A stretch of 64,000 nt of DNA, taken from Phormidium tenue FACHB-1050 (GTDB lineage Bacteria > Cyanobacteriota > Cyanobacteriia > Pseudanabaenales > Pseudanabaenaceae). Below the pieces are notes generated by a model. The model did not search any database, was not told the DNA's origin, and saw nothing but the letters and a program-made list of their open reading frames with translations. This document shows positions 1 through 8,941 of this stretch, piece by piece. The stretch's first letter is position 1. Each line of letters begins with the position of its first letter. The translations under genes and the position numbers were made by a program. The DNA is taken from NCBI RefSeq assembly GCF_014696925.1, contig NZ_JACJQY010000009.1, positions 86,766-150,765 of the forward strand, given 5' to 3'.

Positions 1-1206
1 CTACGCCAAGTTCTCTTAAACATTTTAAGTAATGCCTGTAAATTCACGAAATCAGGTGAAATTAAAATTCAGGTAAATCGCCAAAATTATATTCAAGGCG
101 AATTTTTCTGCTTCACGATTAGTGACACAGGCATAGGCATTAGTCCCGAAAATCTGCAAAAACTGTTTCAACCCTTCAACCAAGCTGATAGCTCCACGAC
201 CAGACAATATGGAGGAACAGGGCTAGGGCTAGCCATTAGTCATCGTCTTTGCCAAATGATGAGTGGAGATATTACGGTAACTAGTCAATTAGGAATAGGT
301 TCGACTTTCACGATTTGCTTACCTGTCGATTGCGAAAGTGTAGCCAAAAACTCGCAAAAAAATGCACAAAATTCCTTGCCCAATTTATCAAAGTTGCCTC
401 AATCCCTACCACAGGAGACAGATAATCCACAGCAAAAACATCCTTCGATTTTAGTGATTGCAGACGATCCGTTGATCCATCAAAGTACCCATGCTTCTCT
501 TAATCATTTGGGAGTTTCCATCTACTCATCCCTAAGTGGAGAGAATGGCATGAAATTAGTCTACCAAATTTTACCTGATGCGATTATTTTAGATATGCAA
601 ACTCCCTCTATGAGTGGATGGGAAATGCTTAAGGAATTAAAGTCACAACCTTTAACTTCTGGAATTCCGATTATTTTGCTGACAATCAATGATAATGACG
701 AGATCTATCAAGGCTGTGAGATTGGAGCAAATGATTATTTGTTTAAGCCGATTGATCGCGATCGCCTGCTTACGATCATTGATAAATACCGCAATGAGCA
801 AAAGTCTGAGCTTTCAGTATTAGTAATTGAAGATGACCTCAATACTAGAGCAATGTTGAAACGGATGCTAGAAAAAGAGGGTTGTATTGTCTCTGAAGCT
901 CAAGACGGACATGAAGCCTTAGAAGTAATGACAAAGCATATGCCGCAGTTAATTCTGCTTGATTTGATGATGCCCAATGTCGATGGCTTTGAATTAATTC
1001 ATTTACTAAGGTTGCGATATAACACTCCACCAATTCCAGTTATTATTATCACCGCTAAAGATTTAACGAATGCAGACTGCATTCGTCTAAGTGGATCATT
1101 CCAAAAAATCCTGCAAAAGACTAATTATAGTTACGCTCAACTGCTAGAAGAAATTGTCCAAAGACTCTATAAATTGGGAGTCTTGACAACATTCGCCGCG
1201 CCGTAG
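1..1206 (+). CDS. Hybrid sensor histidine kinase, 3' part (HATPase plus two receiver domains)
   Basis: The frame is open from base 1, so the sensor part and phospho-histidine lie outside the window. The visible 401 residues begin inside an HATPase_c domain: N-box NILSNACKF, G1 box DTGIGIS, F-box LFQPF and G2 box GGTGLGL. Two receiver domains follow, at about residues 149-265 and 272-395. The first has the phospho-acceptor Asp in ILDMQTP; the second has the acidic pair in VIEDD and the acceptor in LLDLMMP. The second receiver lacks an obvious conserved Lys near its end (FQKILQKTN), so it may be atypical. The protein ends in AAP, encoded by one arm of a hairpin that carries the stop codon. Role: phosphorelay signalling; signal unknown. 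Confidence 0.9.
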   Translation, partial: LRQVLLNILSNACKFTKSGEIKIQVNRQNYIQGEFFCFTISDTGIGISPENLQKLFQPFNQADSSTTRQYGGTGLGLAISHRLCQMMSGDITVTSQLGIGSTFTICLPVDCESVAKNSQKNAQNSLPNLSKLPQSLPQETDNPQQKHPSILVIADDPLIHQSTHASLNHLGVSIYSSLSGENGMKLVYQILPDAIILDMQTPSMSGWEMLKELKSQPLTSGIPIILLTINDNDEIYQGCEIGANDYLFKPIDRDRLLTIIDKYRNEQKSELSVLVIEDDLNTRAMLKRMLEKEGCIVSEAQDGHEALEVMTKHMPQLILLDLMMPNVDGFELIHLLRLRYNTPPIPVIIITAKDLTNADCIRLSGSFQKILQKTNYSYAQLLEEIVQRLYKLGVLTTFAAP

Positions 1207-1217
1207 GCGTGGCGAAT
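1191..1217. repeat. Short GC-rich hairpin over a stop codon
   Basis: An imperfect inverted repeat (ATTCGCC near 1191 against GGCGAAT ending at 1217) spans the TAG stop of the kinase gene. It is related in composition to the GC-rich palindromes found throughout the window and may act as a terminator before lpxA. Confidence 0.6.
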
Positions 1218-1301
1218 CCTTCAAATTCTGGGTACTTTGCCAATGATTGCGATAGACTATTGATTGTTTTCTAGCGCCCCAGCATATAGACCGCTATTTC
1301 A

Positions 1302-2144
1302 ATGCCAAACACCAAACCAAATCCTAATATCACGATCCATCCTCGCGCCATCGTTCATCCCCATGCCAAAATTGGTGAGGGTACATCCATCGGAGCCGAT
1401 GTCATTATTGACGAATTTGTGGAGATTGGCGATCGCTGCGAGATTCGCGCTAGAGCAATCATTACAGGGCATACTAAGATCGGCAATGACAACCAAATTG
1501 GCTATGGCGCAATCGTTGGCTCGGAGCCTCAGGATACCTCTTACAAAGGCGCAGTTAGTTTTGTAGAAATCGGCGATCGCAATGTGTTGCGTGAATATGT
1601 GACGGTCAATCGTGGCACTAAGGAAGGCTCAGCGACAACCATTGGCAATGATAATTTATTTTTTACAGGTGCTCATGTAGCTCATAATTGTGCGATCGGC
1701 GATCGCGTAATTTTAGTAAATAATGTGTTGCTAGCGGGTTATGTGGAAGTACATGACTATGCCTTTATGGGTGGGGACTCAGTAGTACATCAATTCACGC
1801 GCATTGGTTCCTATGCGATGATTCGTGGTCAAACTCGCCTTGGCATGGATGTACCACCCTATTGCATGGCTGTGGATACAAATATGGTGTTTGGCCTCAA
1901 TCGCCTTGGTCTACGTCGCAATGGGTTTAGCCACGATCGCCGCCGTTCTATTCTCTCTGCCTATGAGGTGATCTATAAGTCCGATCGCAATCGTACTCAA
2001 GCGATCGAATTTCTAGAGTCAGCTCCCGAATTTGCCAATAATCCTGATATTCAATTATTTTGTAGTTTCATCAAGAATAGTCGTCGCGGTATTTGTAAGC
2101 TCTATGAAAAAGGTGCAAGTCGCATCGAAGAAGATCGGGATTAA
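1302..2144 (+). CDS. lpxA: Acyl-ACP--UDP-N-acetylglucosamine O-acyltransferase LpxA
   Basis: First enzyme of lipid A synthesis: transfers a 3-hydroxyacyl chain from acyl carrier protein to UDP-GlcNAc in the cytoplasm. The N-terminal two thirds are hexapeptide repeats forming a left-handed beta helix (IHPRAIVHPHAKIGEG, and so on). The catalytic His is in GAHVAHNC, and the LpxA hallmark GLNRLGLRRNGF starts the C-terminal helical part. At 280 residues it is slightly longer than the E. coli enzyme. ATG at 1302 was chosen because the fold starts directly after it. No other lpx gene is nearby. The stop codon overlaps the end of a repeat element shared with the convergent adhE. Confidence 0.95.
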   Translation: MPNTKPNPNITIHPRAIVHPHAKIGEGTSIGADVIIDEFVEIGDRCEIRARAIITGHTKIGNDNQIGYGAIVGSEPQDTSYKGAVSFVEIGDRNVLREYVTVNRGTKEGSATTIGNDNLFFTGAHVAHNCAIGDRVILVNNVLLAGYVEVHDYAFMGGDSVVHQFTRIGSYAMIRGQTRLGMDVPPYCMAVDTNMVFGLNRLGLRRNGFSHDRRRSILSAYEVIYKSDRNRTQAIEFLESAPEFANNPDIQLFCSFIKNSRRGICKLYEKGASRIEEDRD

Positions 2145-2250
2145 AGCAAAACTCAAAATGGCTACACCATTTTGAGTTTTGCTTTAATCCCTTGCTGGGT
2201 TTGGTTTTCAACTCACAAAAGTGTGACAACACTTTTGTGAGTTGGTATTA
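2142..2250 (-). mobile_element. Miniature repeat element, family B copy 1 (reverse orientation)
   Basis: About 109 bp made of two hairpins: a perfect 21-bp stem at 2142-2187 and a 15-bp stem at 2210-2243, joined by a linker containing CCTTGCTGGGTTTGG. Its reverse complement matches the elements at 33917 and 44778 along the whole length (TAATACCAA start, ACCAAACCCAG linker, second hairpin around AAAATGG). The lpxA stop lies in one end and the adhE stop in the other, so it also looks like a bidirectional terminator. Confidence 0.8.
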
Positions 2251-4839
2251 GCCGTAATAGGCTTGGATCATTAACTGCTTGAGATCGGCTATTAAGGGAT
2301 AACGAGGATTCGCACCCGTACATTGATCATCAAACGCCTGATCAGCCATATCTTCTACATGGGTCATGAAAAATTCTTCACCCGTACCCTGCTCTAAGAG
2401 AGCATCTTTAATCGTGGCAGGAATATCCACTTGACGTTTGAGATCTTCGATCGCCGCAATCAATAATTCCACCTTCTCATCATCGGTATCACCACCCAAG
2501 TTTAGATAGTTAGCAATCTGGGCATAGCGCCATTTACTATTGGGATACTTGTTTTGAGAGAAAATCGCTTGCTTAAAGGGCGTATCGGTGGCGTTGTAAC
2601 GGATCACATGGGAGATCATCAGCGCGTTAGCTAGCCCGTGAGCAATATGACAAGTGCCGCCTAATTGGTGAGCGATCGAGTGACATACACCTAAGAAGGC
2701 ATTAGCAAAAGCCATCCCTGCGATCGTGGCAGCATAATGCACTTTTTCTCTCGCTTTAGGATCTTTGGCTCCATTGTTATAAGCGCTGGGTAGATATTTG
2801 AACAACAAACGAATCGCTTCGAGGGCTAAGCCATTGGTATATTCTGAAGCAAGTACGGAAACGTAAGACTCGATCGCATGGGTGAGGGCATCAATACCGC
2901 CATAAGCCGTTAAGCGTTTGGGAATATTCATCGTCAATTCAGGATCGACGATCGCCATATTAGGGGTTAGGGCATAGTCCGCGAGAGGATACTTAATGCC
3001 AGTTTTCTCATCGGTGACAACTGCAAAAGGAGTAACTTCAGAACCAGTTCCCGATGTGGTGGGAACTGCCACCATCATCGCTTTTGCGCCTAAAGGAGGA
3101 AGTTCATACACCCGTTTGCGAATATCCATAAATCGCATCGCCAAGCCTTCAAATTCGATATCGGGATGTTCGTACATCAGCCACATGATTTTGGCGGCAT
3201 CCATTGGCGAACCACCACCAAAGGCAATAATCACATCAGGGTGGAAGCTGTTACAGATCGCTAAACCTTTGCGGACTGTGGCAAGCGAAGGATCGGGTTC
3301 GACATCATAAAAAGTATAGTGGGCGATACCGATTTCTTCTAAGCTATCGGTGACTTCTTTAGTTAAGCCCAGTTCAAACAAAGGGCGATCGGTAACAATC
3401 AACGCGCGTTTTCGACCCATGAGATCCCGCAAAGCGACAGGCAAGCAGCCAGCTTTGAAGTAAATTTTTGGTGGGATGCGAAACCAGAGCATATTTTCGC
3501 GTCGTTCGGCGGCGGTTTTGATATTCAGTAAATGATGGGGAGTCACGTTTGCGGAAATCGAGTTACCGCCCCAACTACCACAGCCCAGTGTCAGCGAAGG
3601 ATCGAGTCGGAAGTTATAGAGATCACCGATCGCACCCTGAGAAGATGGTGTATTAATTAACACTCGCGAAGTTTCTAACTTATTCTCAAAATAGCGAATA
3701 TGCTCTTGATTATTAGGCGCGGTATACAACACCGAAGTATGCCCATGTCCACCAAATATAACCAATGCTTCTGCCTTATCCACCGCTTCATGGAAATCTT
3801 CAGCACGATACATCGCAAGGATCGGCGACAATTTCTCAAAGGCAAAGGGTTCATCCTGAGAAATCTTCTCCACTTCACCAATCAATACTCTGGTATTTGC
3901 AGGAATCTCAAATCCTGCCACCTCGGCAATCTTTAGCACTGGCTGTCCTACAATCGCGGCATTCAGTCTGCCATCCTTGATAATTACTTGGCGAATTTGG
4001 TCACGCTCTACTTCATTGAGGAAATATGCACCACGCTTGATAAATTCCTCTCTCACCGCATCATAAATCGCATCAACTACTACTACTGATTGTTCAGAAG
4101 CGCAAATCGTGCCATTGTCAAAGGTTTTGCTCAGAATAATCGAACTTACTGCCATCTGAATATGCGCGGTTTCATCAATGATCGCAGGCGTATTTCCCGC
4201 ACCAACACCGATGGAAGGATGTCCTGAAGAATAGGCAGCCTTGACCATCCCCGGTCCCCCCGTAGCCAAAATCAATTTGATATTCGGATTTTGCATCAAA
4301 GCCTGAGATAGCGGTACGGTCGGCTCATCAATCCAGCCAATAATATCGGGAGGCGCACCTGCGGCTACGGCTGCATCAAGAACAATTTTTGCCGCAGCGA
4401 TCGTGCAGTCCTTAGCATGGGGATGCGGCGAGAAGATGATTCCGTTGCGGGTTTTCAGCGCAATCAAAGACTTAAAGATGGTGGTAGAAGTGGGATTAGT
4501 GACAGGCACAATTCCCGCTAACAGCCCCACAGGTTCAGCAATACGTTCATAGCCAAAATGCTTGTCCGACTCAATCACACCACAAGTTTTATCATTCTTA
4601 TACTTGTTGTAAATCATCTCCGAAGCAAAGTGATTCTTGATTGCTTTATCTTCAATCACACCCATGCCCGATTCTTTGACCGCCGCCTTCGCCAGAGGAA
4701 TTCGCGCAGCATTTGCTGCCAGCGCCGCCTGCTTGAAAATGCGATCGACCTGCTCTTGGGTAAAAGCAGCAAACTCAGCTTGAGCAACTTTCACCCGCTG
4801 AATCAACAATTCCAATTCTTCGACATTTGTGACTTTCAT
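2248..4839 (-). CDS. adhE: Bifunctional aldehyde-alcohol dehydrogenase AdhE
   Basis: Reduces acetyl-CoA to acetaldehyde and then ethanol, regenerating NAD+ in fermentation; the family forms long cytoplasmic spirosomes. The N-terminal half (about 1-440) is a CoA-acylating aldehyde dehydrogenase with the active-site Cys in NGTICASEQS and a Gly-rich stretch ATGGPGMV. The C-terminal half (about 455-860) is an iron-dependent alcohol dehydrogenase with cofactor motif GGGSPMDAAK and metal-binding histidines in GVCHSIAHQLGG and CHIAHGLANAL. At 863 residues it is of usual length. It is the last gene of the minus-strand series pflB, pflA, adhE, separated from pflA by about 138 bp of short tandem repeats, so it may also have its own promoter. 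Confidence 0.96.
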   Translation of the reverse strand: MKVTNVEELELLIQRVKVAQAEFAAFTQEQVDRIFKQAALAANAARIPLAKAAVKESGMGVIEDKAIKNHFASEMIYNKYKNDKTCGVIESDKHFGYERIAEPVGLLAGIVPVTNPTSTTIFKSLIALKTRNGIIFSPHPHAKDCTIAAAKIVLDAAVAAGAPPDIIGWIDEPTVPLSQALMQNPNIKLILATGGPGMVKAAYSSGHPSIGVGAGNTPAIIDETAHIQMAVSSIILSKTFDNGTICASEQSVVVVDAIYDAVREEFIKRGAYFLNEVERDQIRQVIIKDGRLNAAIVGQPVLKIAEVAGFEIPANTRVLIGEVEKISQDEPFAFEKLSPILAMYRAEDFHEAVDKAEALVIFGGHGHTSVLYTAPNNQEHIRYFENKLETSRVLINTPSSQGAIGDLYNFRLDPSLTLGCGSWGGNSISANVTPHHLLNIKTAAERRENMLWFRIPPKIYFKAGCLPVALRDLMGRKRALIVTDRPLFELGLTKEVTDSLEEIGIAHYTFYDVEPDPSLATVRKGLAICNSFHPDVIIAFGGGSPMDAAKIMWLMYEHPDIEFEGLAMRFMDIRKRVYELPPLGAKAMMVAVPTTSGTGSEVTPFAVVTDEKTGIKYPLADYALTPNMAIVDPELTMNIPKRLTAYGGIDALTHAIESYVSVLASEYTNGLALEAIRLLFKYLPSAYNNGAKDPKAREKVHYAATIAGMAFANAFLGVCHSIAHQLGGTCHIAHGLANALMISHVIRYNATDTPFKQAIFSQNKYPNSKWRYAQIANYLNLGGDTDDEKVELLIAAIEDLKRQVDIPATIKDALLEQGTGEEFFMTHVEDMADQAFDDQCTGANPRYPLIADLKQLMIQAYYG

Positions 4840-4867
4840 TTGTAAATACTCCTCATTTTTATTTTTT

Positions 4868-4980
4868 ATTTTTTAGCTTTTAGCCGTTAGCTGTTAGCCA
4901 CACTAGACTTAAAAATCCGCTACCAATCACCAATCACCCATTACCCATTACCAGACTAAAAAGCCAAAAGCCAAAAGCTA
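4868..4980. repeat. Short tandemly repeated heptamers (STRR-like)
   Basis: The gap between adhE and pflA is built from degenerate 7-mers: TAGCTTT/TAGCCGT/TAGCTGT near 4873, CAATCAC twice then CCATTAC twice at 4924-4951, and GCCAAAA copies near 4963. Such heptanucleotide arrays are common between cyanobacterial genes. Confidence 0.75.
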
Positions 4981-5718
4981 AAGCCCCACTGCCCCCAGTG
5001 CATTAATTCCGCGATCGCGAAATATATCAACCGTCTGTTTTACGAGTTCAGGTGTTGCTGGTGGTGTGTCTTTGAGGGAATAGGGCAAGCCTAGCTGCTC
5101 CCATTTGTATTCCCCCATTTTATGAAATGGCAGCACTTCCAATCTTTCTATATTTTTCAAAGTAGCTATGAAATCAGCAAGTTGCGTGATGTTTTCCTCA
5201 TTGTCTGTAAGATGTGGCACTAATACAAACCGAATCCATGCTGGTTTACCAATTTCGCTGAGATGCTTTGCTAGAGCTAGCGTCGGCTCAATAGAAACAT
5301 TGGTAACTTTGTAATAGAGTTCAGGAATATAGGATTTGATATCCAGCAGAACCAAGTCGGTTTCTTCGAGAACTGATTTTGCTGCCTCGATCGCACAGTA
5401 ACCTGATGTATCAAGGGCAGTATCCAAACCTAGCTCGTGACAACGCTTAAATATTTCCCTTGTAAATTCAGGCTGCATCAAAGGTTCGCCGCCACTGACG
5501 GTTACGCCACCTTTGCGAATGAAAGATTTACATTTTTTGATCTCGTCAATTAGATAATCAACGGTGACTTCTTTGCCATCATGGGCGCTGCGACAGTCTG
5601 GATTATGACAGTAGAGACAGCGTAGGGGACAGCCTTGAGTAAAGACAATAAATCTGATTCCAGGGCCGTCCACTGTACCGAAGGTTTCGATTGAGTGAAT
5701 GCGTCCAATTCCCGACAT
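4978..5718 (-). CDS. pflA: Pyruvate formate-lyase activating enzyme PflA
   Basis: Radical SAM enzyme that installs the glycyl radical on PflB under anoxia. The [4Fe-4S]-binding motif C-x3-C-x2-C is seen as CPLRCLYC near residue 30, after the family start SIETFGTVDGPGIRF, and the SAM-contacting GGEPL motif follows. The frame extends upstream to a GTG at 5763, but that extension lies inside an intercistronic hairpin; ATG at 5718, preceded by an AGGA ribosome site, gives the conserved N-terminus MSGIGRIHS and 246 residues, the usual length. It follows pflB in the same operon. Confidence 0.94.
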   Translation of the reverse strand: MSGIGRIHSIETFGTVDGPGIRFIVFTQGCPLRCLYCHNPDCRSAHDGKEVTVDYLIDEIKKCKSFIRKGGVTVSGGEPLMQPEFTREIFKRCHELGLDTALDTSGYCAIEAAKSVLEETDLVLLDIKSYIPELYYKVTNVSIEPTLALAKHLSEIGKPAWIRFVLVPHLTDNEENITQLADFIATLKNIERLEVLPFHKMGEYKWEQLGLPYSLKDTPPATPELVKQTVDIFRDRGINALGAVGL

Positions 5719-5738
5719 AGAATTTCCTAAGTAATTTT

Positions 5739-5771
5739 TATAAAGAGTGCTGCTTTGCAGCACTCTTTATA
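5739..5771 (-). terminator. Intercistronic hairpin between pflB and pflA
   Basis: A perfect 15-bp stem with a 3-base loop (TTT as written on the plus strand) lies just after the pflB stop and before the pflA ribosome site. It may partly terminate transcription or protect the pflB mRNA 3' end, giving more PflB than its activase; that role is inference. Confidence 0.7.
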
Positions 5772-5773
5772 GA

Positions 5774-8002
5774 TTAGACACGTTCGTGGAACGTGCGCTT
5801 AATCACATCCAATTGCTGCTCACGGGTGAGCTTAATGAAGTTCACCGCATAGCCTGAAACCCGAATCGTCAGTTGTGGATAGTTCTCAGGGTGATCCATC
5901 GCATCCAGTAAAGTATTGCGATCCAGAGCATTCACATTAATATGATGTCCACCATCATGGAAATAGCCATCTAACAAACCAACCAGATTATTGGTGCGAT
6001 CGCTTTCCTGTCTACCCAGAGCCATTGGCACAATCGAGAAAGTATTCGAGATACCATCCTGACAATCGCTGTAGGGCAGTTTGGCAACCGATGAAAGCGA
6101 GGCGATCGCGCCGCAACTATCGCGTCCATGCATCGGATTAGCTCCAGGAGCAAAGGGTTCGCCAGCCCTACGTCCATCGGGAGTGTTACCCGTTTTCTTG
6201 CCATAGACCACATTGGAAGTAATGGTCAGCACGGATTGAGTAGGCACTGCATGGCGATAGGTAGGATGTTTGCGAATTTCATTCATGAACCTTGCCACGA
6301 TGTCGATCGCCATATTATCTACGCGATCATCATTATTGCCATATTTAGGATATTCGCCTTCGGTTTCGTAATCTACTGCCAAGCCTTGCTCATTGCGAAT
6401 CACTTTCACCTTGGCATGTTTAATAGCCGAGAGCGAGTCCGTCACCACAGATAAACCAGCGATTCCACAAGCCATCGTTCGATAGACATCGCGATCGTGT
6501 AGCGCCATTTCGATCCGCTCGTAGCAATACCTGTCATGCATATAGTGAATGACATTGAGCGTATTGATGTACGCCTTAGCAAGCCAGCCCATCATTTGCT
6601 GCAAGCGTTCATTGACTTCTTGGTAATCGAGATATTCAGCCGTGATCGGGGCAAAGTTAGGAGCAACTTGCTCCCCAGACTTCTCATCTTTACCACCGTT
6701 AATCGCATAGAGCAAAGTCTTCGCAAGGTTAACCCTCGCCCCAAAGAATTGCATCTGTTTGCCAATTCGCATTACTGACACACAGCAGGCGATCGCATAG
6801 TCATCACCATAGATGGGGCGCATCAGATCATCGTTTTCATACTGAATGGAACTTGTGTCGCTGGAAATCTTGGCGCAGAACTGTTTGAAGTTTTCAGGCA
6901 AATGTTCTGACCAAAGCACCGTTAAGTTAGGCTCAGGAGCCGCACCCAAATTTGAGAGCGTATGCAAAAATCGATAACTAGATTTGGTAACCAAAGTCCG
7001 ACCATCGGCACTCATACCACCGATCGCTTCGGTTACCCATGTGGGATCGCCTGAGAATAAGTCGTTGTAGTCAGGAGTACGCAAGAAACGTACCATGCGT
7101 AACTTCATTACGAAATGGTCAATCAGTTCTTGCAATTCAATTTCTGTGGTTAGACCATTCCTTAAATCTCGCTCGAAATATATGTCTAAAAACGTTGAAA
7201 CTCGACCGAGGGACATCGCAGCCCCATTTTGTTCTTTGACCGCACCTAGATAGCCAAAATACAGCCATTGCACAGCTTCTTTTGCGGTCAATGCAGGGCG
7301 ACCAATATCAAAGCCATACTTAGCCGCCATTTCCTTTAGCTCAAACAAAGCGCGAATTTGTTCGGATAGTTCTTCACGCAGACGAATGGTTTCTTCGTCC
7401 ATTACATCTAATTCGAGAGATTCTTTCTGAGTCTTTTTGTCATCAATCAGGCGATCGACCCCGTATAAAGCTACACGGCGATAGTCACCAATGATCCGTC
7501 CCCGTCCATAGGCATCAGGTAAACCAGTGATGATCCCTGATTTCCTTGCCTTTCGCATTTCACTGGTATAAGCGTCAAACACACCATCATTATGGGTTTT
7601 GCGATATTTAGTAAAAACTTCTTCCGTTTGGGGATCAAGTTGATAACCATAGGCTTCCAGTCCCGCCTTAACCACACGAATACCGCCATAGGGCATGATG
7701 GCGCGTTTTAGAGGTTTATCAGTTTGTAAACCCACAATTTGTTCTAGTTCACGATCAATATATCCAGCATCATGTGCCGCGATCGCCGTAGGAATCTTTG
7801 TATCAACATCCAATACCCCTTTTTCGCGCTCTAGCTTCATTAGTTCCAAGACTTCCTGCCAAAGCTGCTGTGTTCTTGCGGTTGGCGCAACTAGAAATTC
7901 GGCAGATCCTTCATAGGGAGTGTAATTCTTTTGGATAAAATCCCTAACGTTAATTTCTCTTGTCCAACTGCCTTCCGTAAAGCCCTGCCATTCTACATAC
8001 AT
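5774..8002 (-). CDS. pflB: Pyruvate formate-lyase PflB
   Basis: Cleaves pyruvate with CoA to acetyl-CoA and formate by glycyl-radical chemistry. The adjacent active-site cysteines are in IACCVSVM and the radical Gly in RVSGYAVNF near the C-terminus; most homologues have SGYAVRF, so Arg is replaced by Asn here. The frame runs up to a TTG at 8017, but ATG at 8002 has GGAG at a fitting distance and gives 742 residues, normal for the family. First gene of the pflB-pflA-adhE group; with AdhE it supplies a dark anaerobic route from pyruvate to formate and ethanol. Confidence 0.95.
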   Translation of the reverse strand: MYVEWQGFTEGSWTREINVRDFIQKNYTPYEGSAEFLVAPTARTQQLWQEVLELMKLEREKGVLDVDTKIPTAIAAHDAGYIDRELEQIVGLQTDKPLKRAIMPYGGIRVVKAGLEAYGYQLDPQTEEVFTKYRKTHNDGVFDAYTSEMRKARKSGIITGLPDAYGRGRIIGDYRRVALYGVDRLIDDKKTQKESLELDVMDEETIRLREELSEQIRALFELKEMAAKYGFDIGRPALTAKEAVQWLYFGYLGAVKEQNGAAMSLGRVSTFLDIYFERDLRNGLTTEIELQELIDHFVMKLRMVRFLRTPDYNDLFSGDPTWVTEAIGGMSADGRTLVTKSSYRFLHTLSNLGAAPEPNLTVLWSEHLPENFKQFCAKISSDTSSIQYENDDLMRPIYGDDYAIACCVSVMRIGKQMQFFGARVNLAKTLLYAINGGKDEKSGEQVAPNFAPITAEYLDYQEVNERLQQMMGWLAKAYINTLNVIHYMHDRYCYERIEMALHDRDVYRTMACGIAGLSVVTDSLSAIKHAKVKVIRNEQGLAVDYETEGEYPKYGNNDDRVDNMAIDIVARFMNEIRKHPTYRHAVPTQSVLTITSNVVYGKKTGNTPDGRRAGEPFAPGANPMHGRDSCGAIASLSSVAKLPYSDCQDGISNTFSIVPMALGRQESDRTNNLVGLLDGYFHDGGHHINVNALDRNTLLDAMDHPENYPQLTIRVSGYAVNFIKLTREQQLDVIKRTFHERV

Positions 8003-8058
8003 TGCTTTAATCTCCAAATTTTTTGCGAAAGATTAAAATCAATTTATCTTTCTATTCC

Positions 8059-8109
8059 ATTATAGATTTACCTACAAGTTCCCAAGAGAATGCTGTTAAT
8101 GTCATTACA
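8059..8109 (-). promoter_or_regulatory. Possible pflB promoter with regulator dyad
   Basis: Read on the minus strand, TATAAT at 8064-8059 is a good -10 box about 57 bases upstream of pflB. About 40 bases further upstream, TGTTAATGTCATTACA (8094-8109) is a partial dyad of the CRP/FNR/NtcA type. No good -35 box is visible, which fits an activated promoter. This is sequence inspection only. Confidence 0.35.
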
Positions 8110-8193
8110 AAAGTTAACTACGCGATCGACTCATCACATCGCTTGATGACAACAAAATCTTGGAGTTAATTAGGTCATGAAAATTGCTGTAAA

Positions 8194-8724
8194 TTATTTC
8201 CATTTACACAGTTGTGTGGGAGAAGTCATGAGTGACTGCTGATATTGATAAAACCCCTCAGTATTCAGCTTTGCATCATTAAACAAAATCCATTCTGTCT
8301 TTCCACCTCGATCCATAGCAGTACGAATGATTTTGCCATCTTGGAGAGACAAGCGCCCTTCTTGATCCCAGTTAAATTCAGTGTTTGGAATACTCATCCA
8401 TTGACTACCACCCCAAGACATTGCTAGAGCTTCGCCTGTAACCAGACTACCTCTCACTTCACCGCGAACACAGATCAAATCATCCGTATGGGGGTAGCCA
8501 TAATATCCATCCACGCGATCGCCTGTTTTGACAAAATTAAAACAGACTCCCGCACCACTGCGCCAATCATTAGGTTTCGGTTGACTACAAAACTGATAGT
8601 TGCCATTTGATAGCGTGGCGATCGCATTTTGAGAATTAGCTTTGTCATTAGAGAGGAATAAACCCATAGAGACAGCTATCAAAATCACGCCACAGAACTT
8701 GAGGAGATTGTTCTTGCCAAACAC
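8194..8724 (-). CDS. Secreted hypothetical protein
   Basis: A 176-residue protein of unrecognised family. It starts with GTG (8724), supported by a near-perfect Shine-Dalgarno AGGAGGTGA just upstream. The N-terminus is a Sec-type signal peptide (basic KNNLLK, hydrophobic core FCGVILIAVSMGLFL, then a polar stretch with a probable cleavage after NSQ or ANS). The mature part is rich in Gly, Trp and aromatic residues, has several Cys (FCSQ, GVCFNF, LICVRG, LCKWK) that could form disulphides, and looks beta-rich. It is probably periplasmic or extracellular; function unknown. Confidence 0.7.
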   Translation of the reverse strand: MFGKNNLLKFCGVILIAVSMGLFLSNDKANSQNAIATLSNGNYQFCSQPKPNDWRSGAGVCFNFVKTGDRVDGYYGYPHTDDLICVRGEVRGSLVTGEALAMSWGGSQWMSIPNTEFNWDQEGRLSLQDGKIIRTAMDRGGKTEWILFNDAKLNTEGFYQYQQSLMTSPTQLCKWK

Positions 8725-8822
8725 AATTGCATCACCTCCTAATAGGAAGTTGCTTGTATCTATATTCTACTCCTTTAAATTCACAACAGAGGGCGACGCT
8801 TCGCGCCACCTTCACAATTTGG

Positions 8823-8847
8823 GATTACAGCGCCAAGCGCTGTAATC
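8823..8847. repeat. GC-rich hairpin pair between divergent genes
   Basis: A perfect 11-bp stem (GATTACAGCGC, loop CAA) at 8823-8847, next to a weaker GC-rich inverted repeat near 8790-8812, lies in the 217-bp gap between the divergent secreted protein and protease genes. Confidence 0.5.
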
Positions 8848-8941
8848 TGCGACAAATGGCTTAAACATTAATCGGAACTGTGCGATCGCAACTCGCGTCA
8901 AAATTGGCAGAACAGGAATTATACGGACAGCAGAGAAGCCA

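Noticed and set aside
4924..4951. CRISPR-like short repeats
   Set aside because: Contiguous heptamers without spacers; no cas genes. No CRISPR array is present in the window.
5719..5763. GTG start of pflA
   Set aside because: Its codons are the arm of the intercistronic hairpin; ATG 5718 with AGGA gives the conserved N-terminus.
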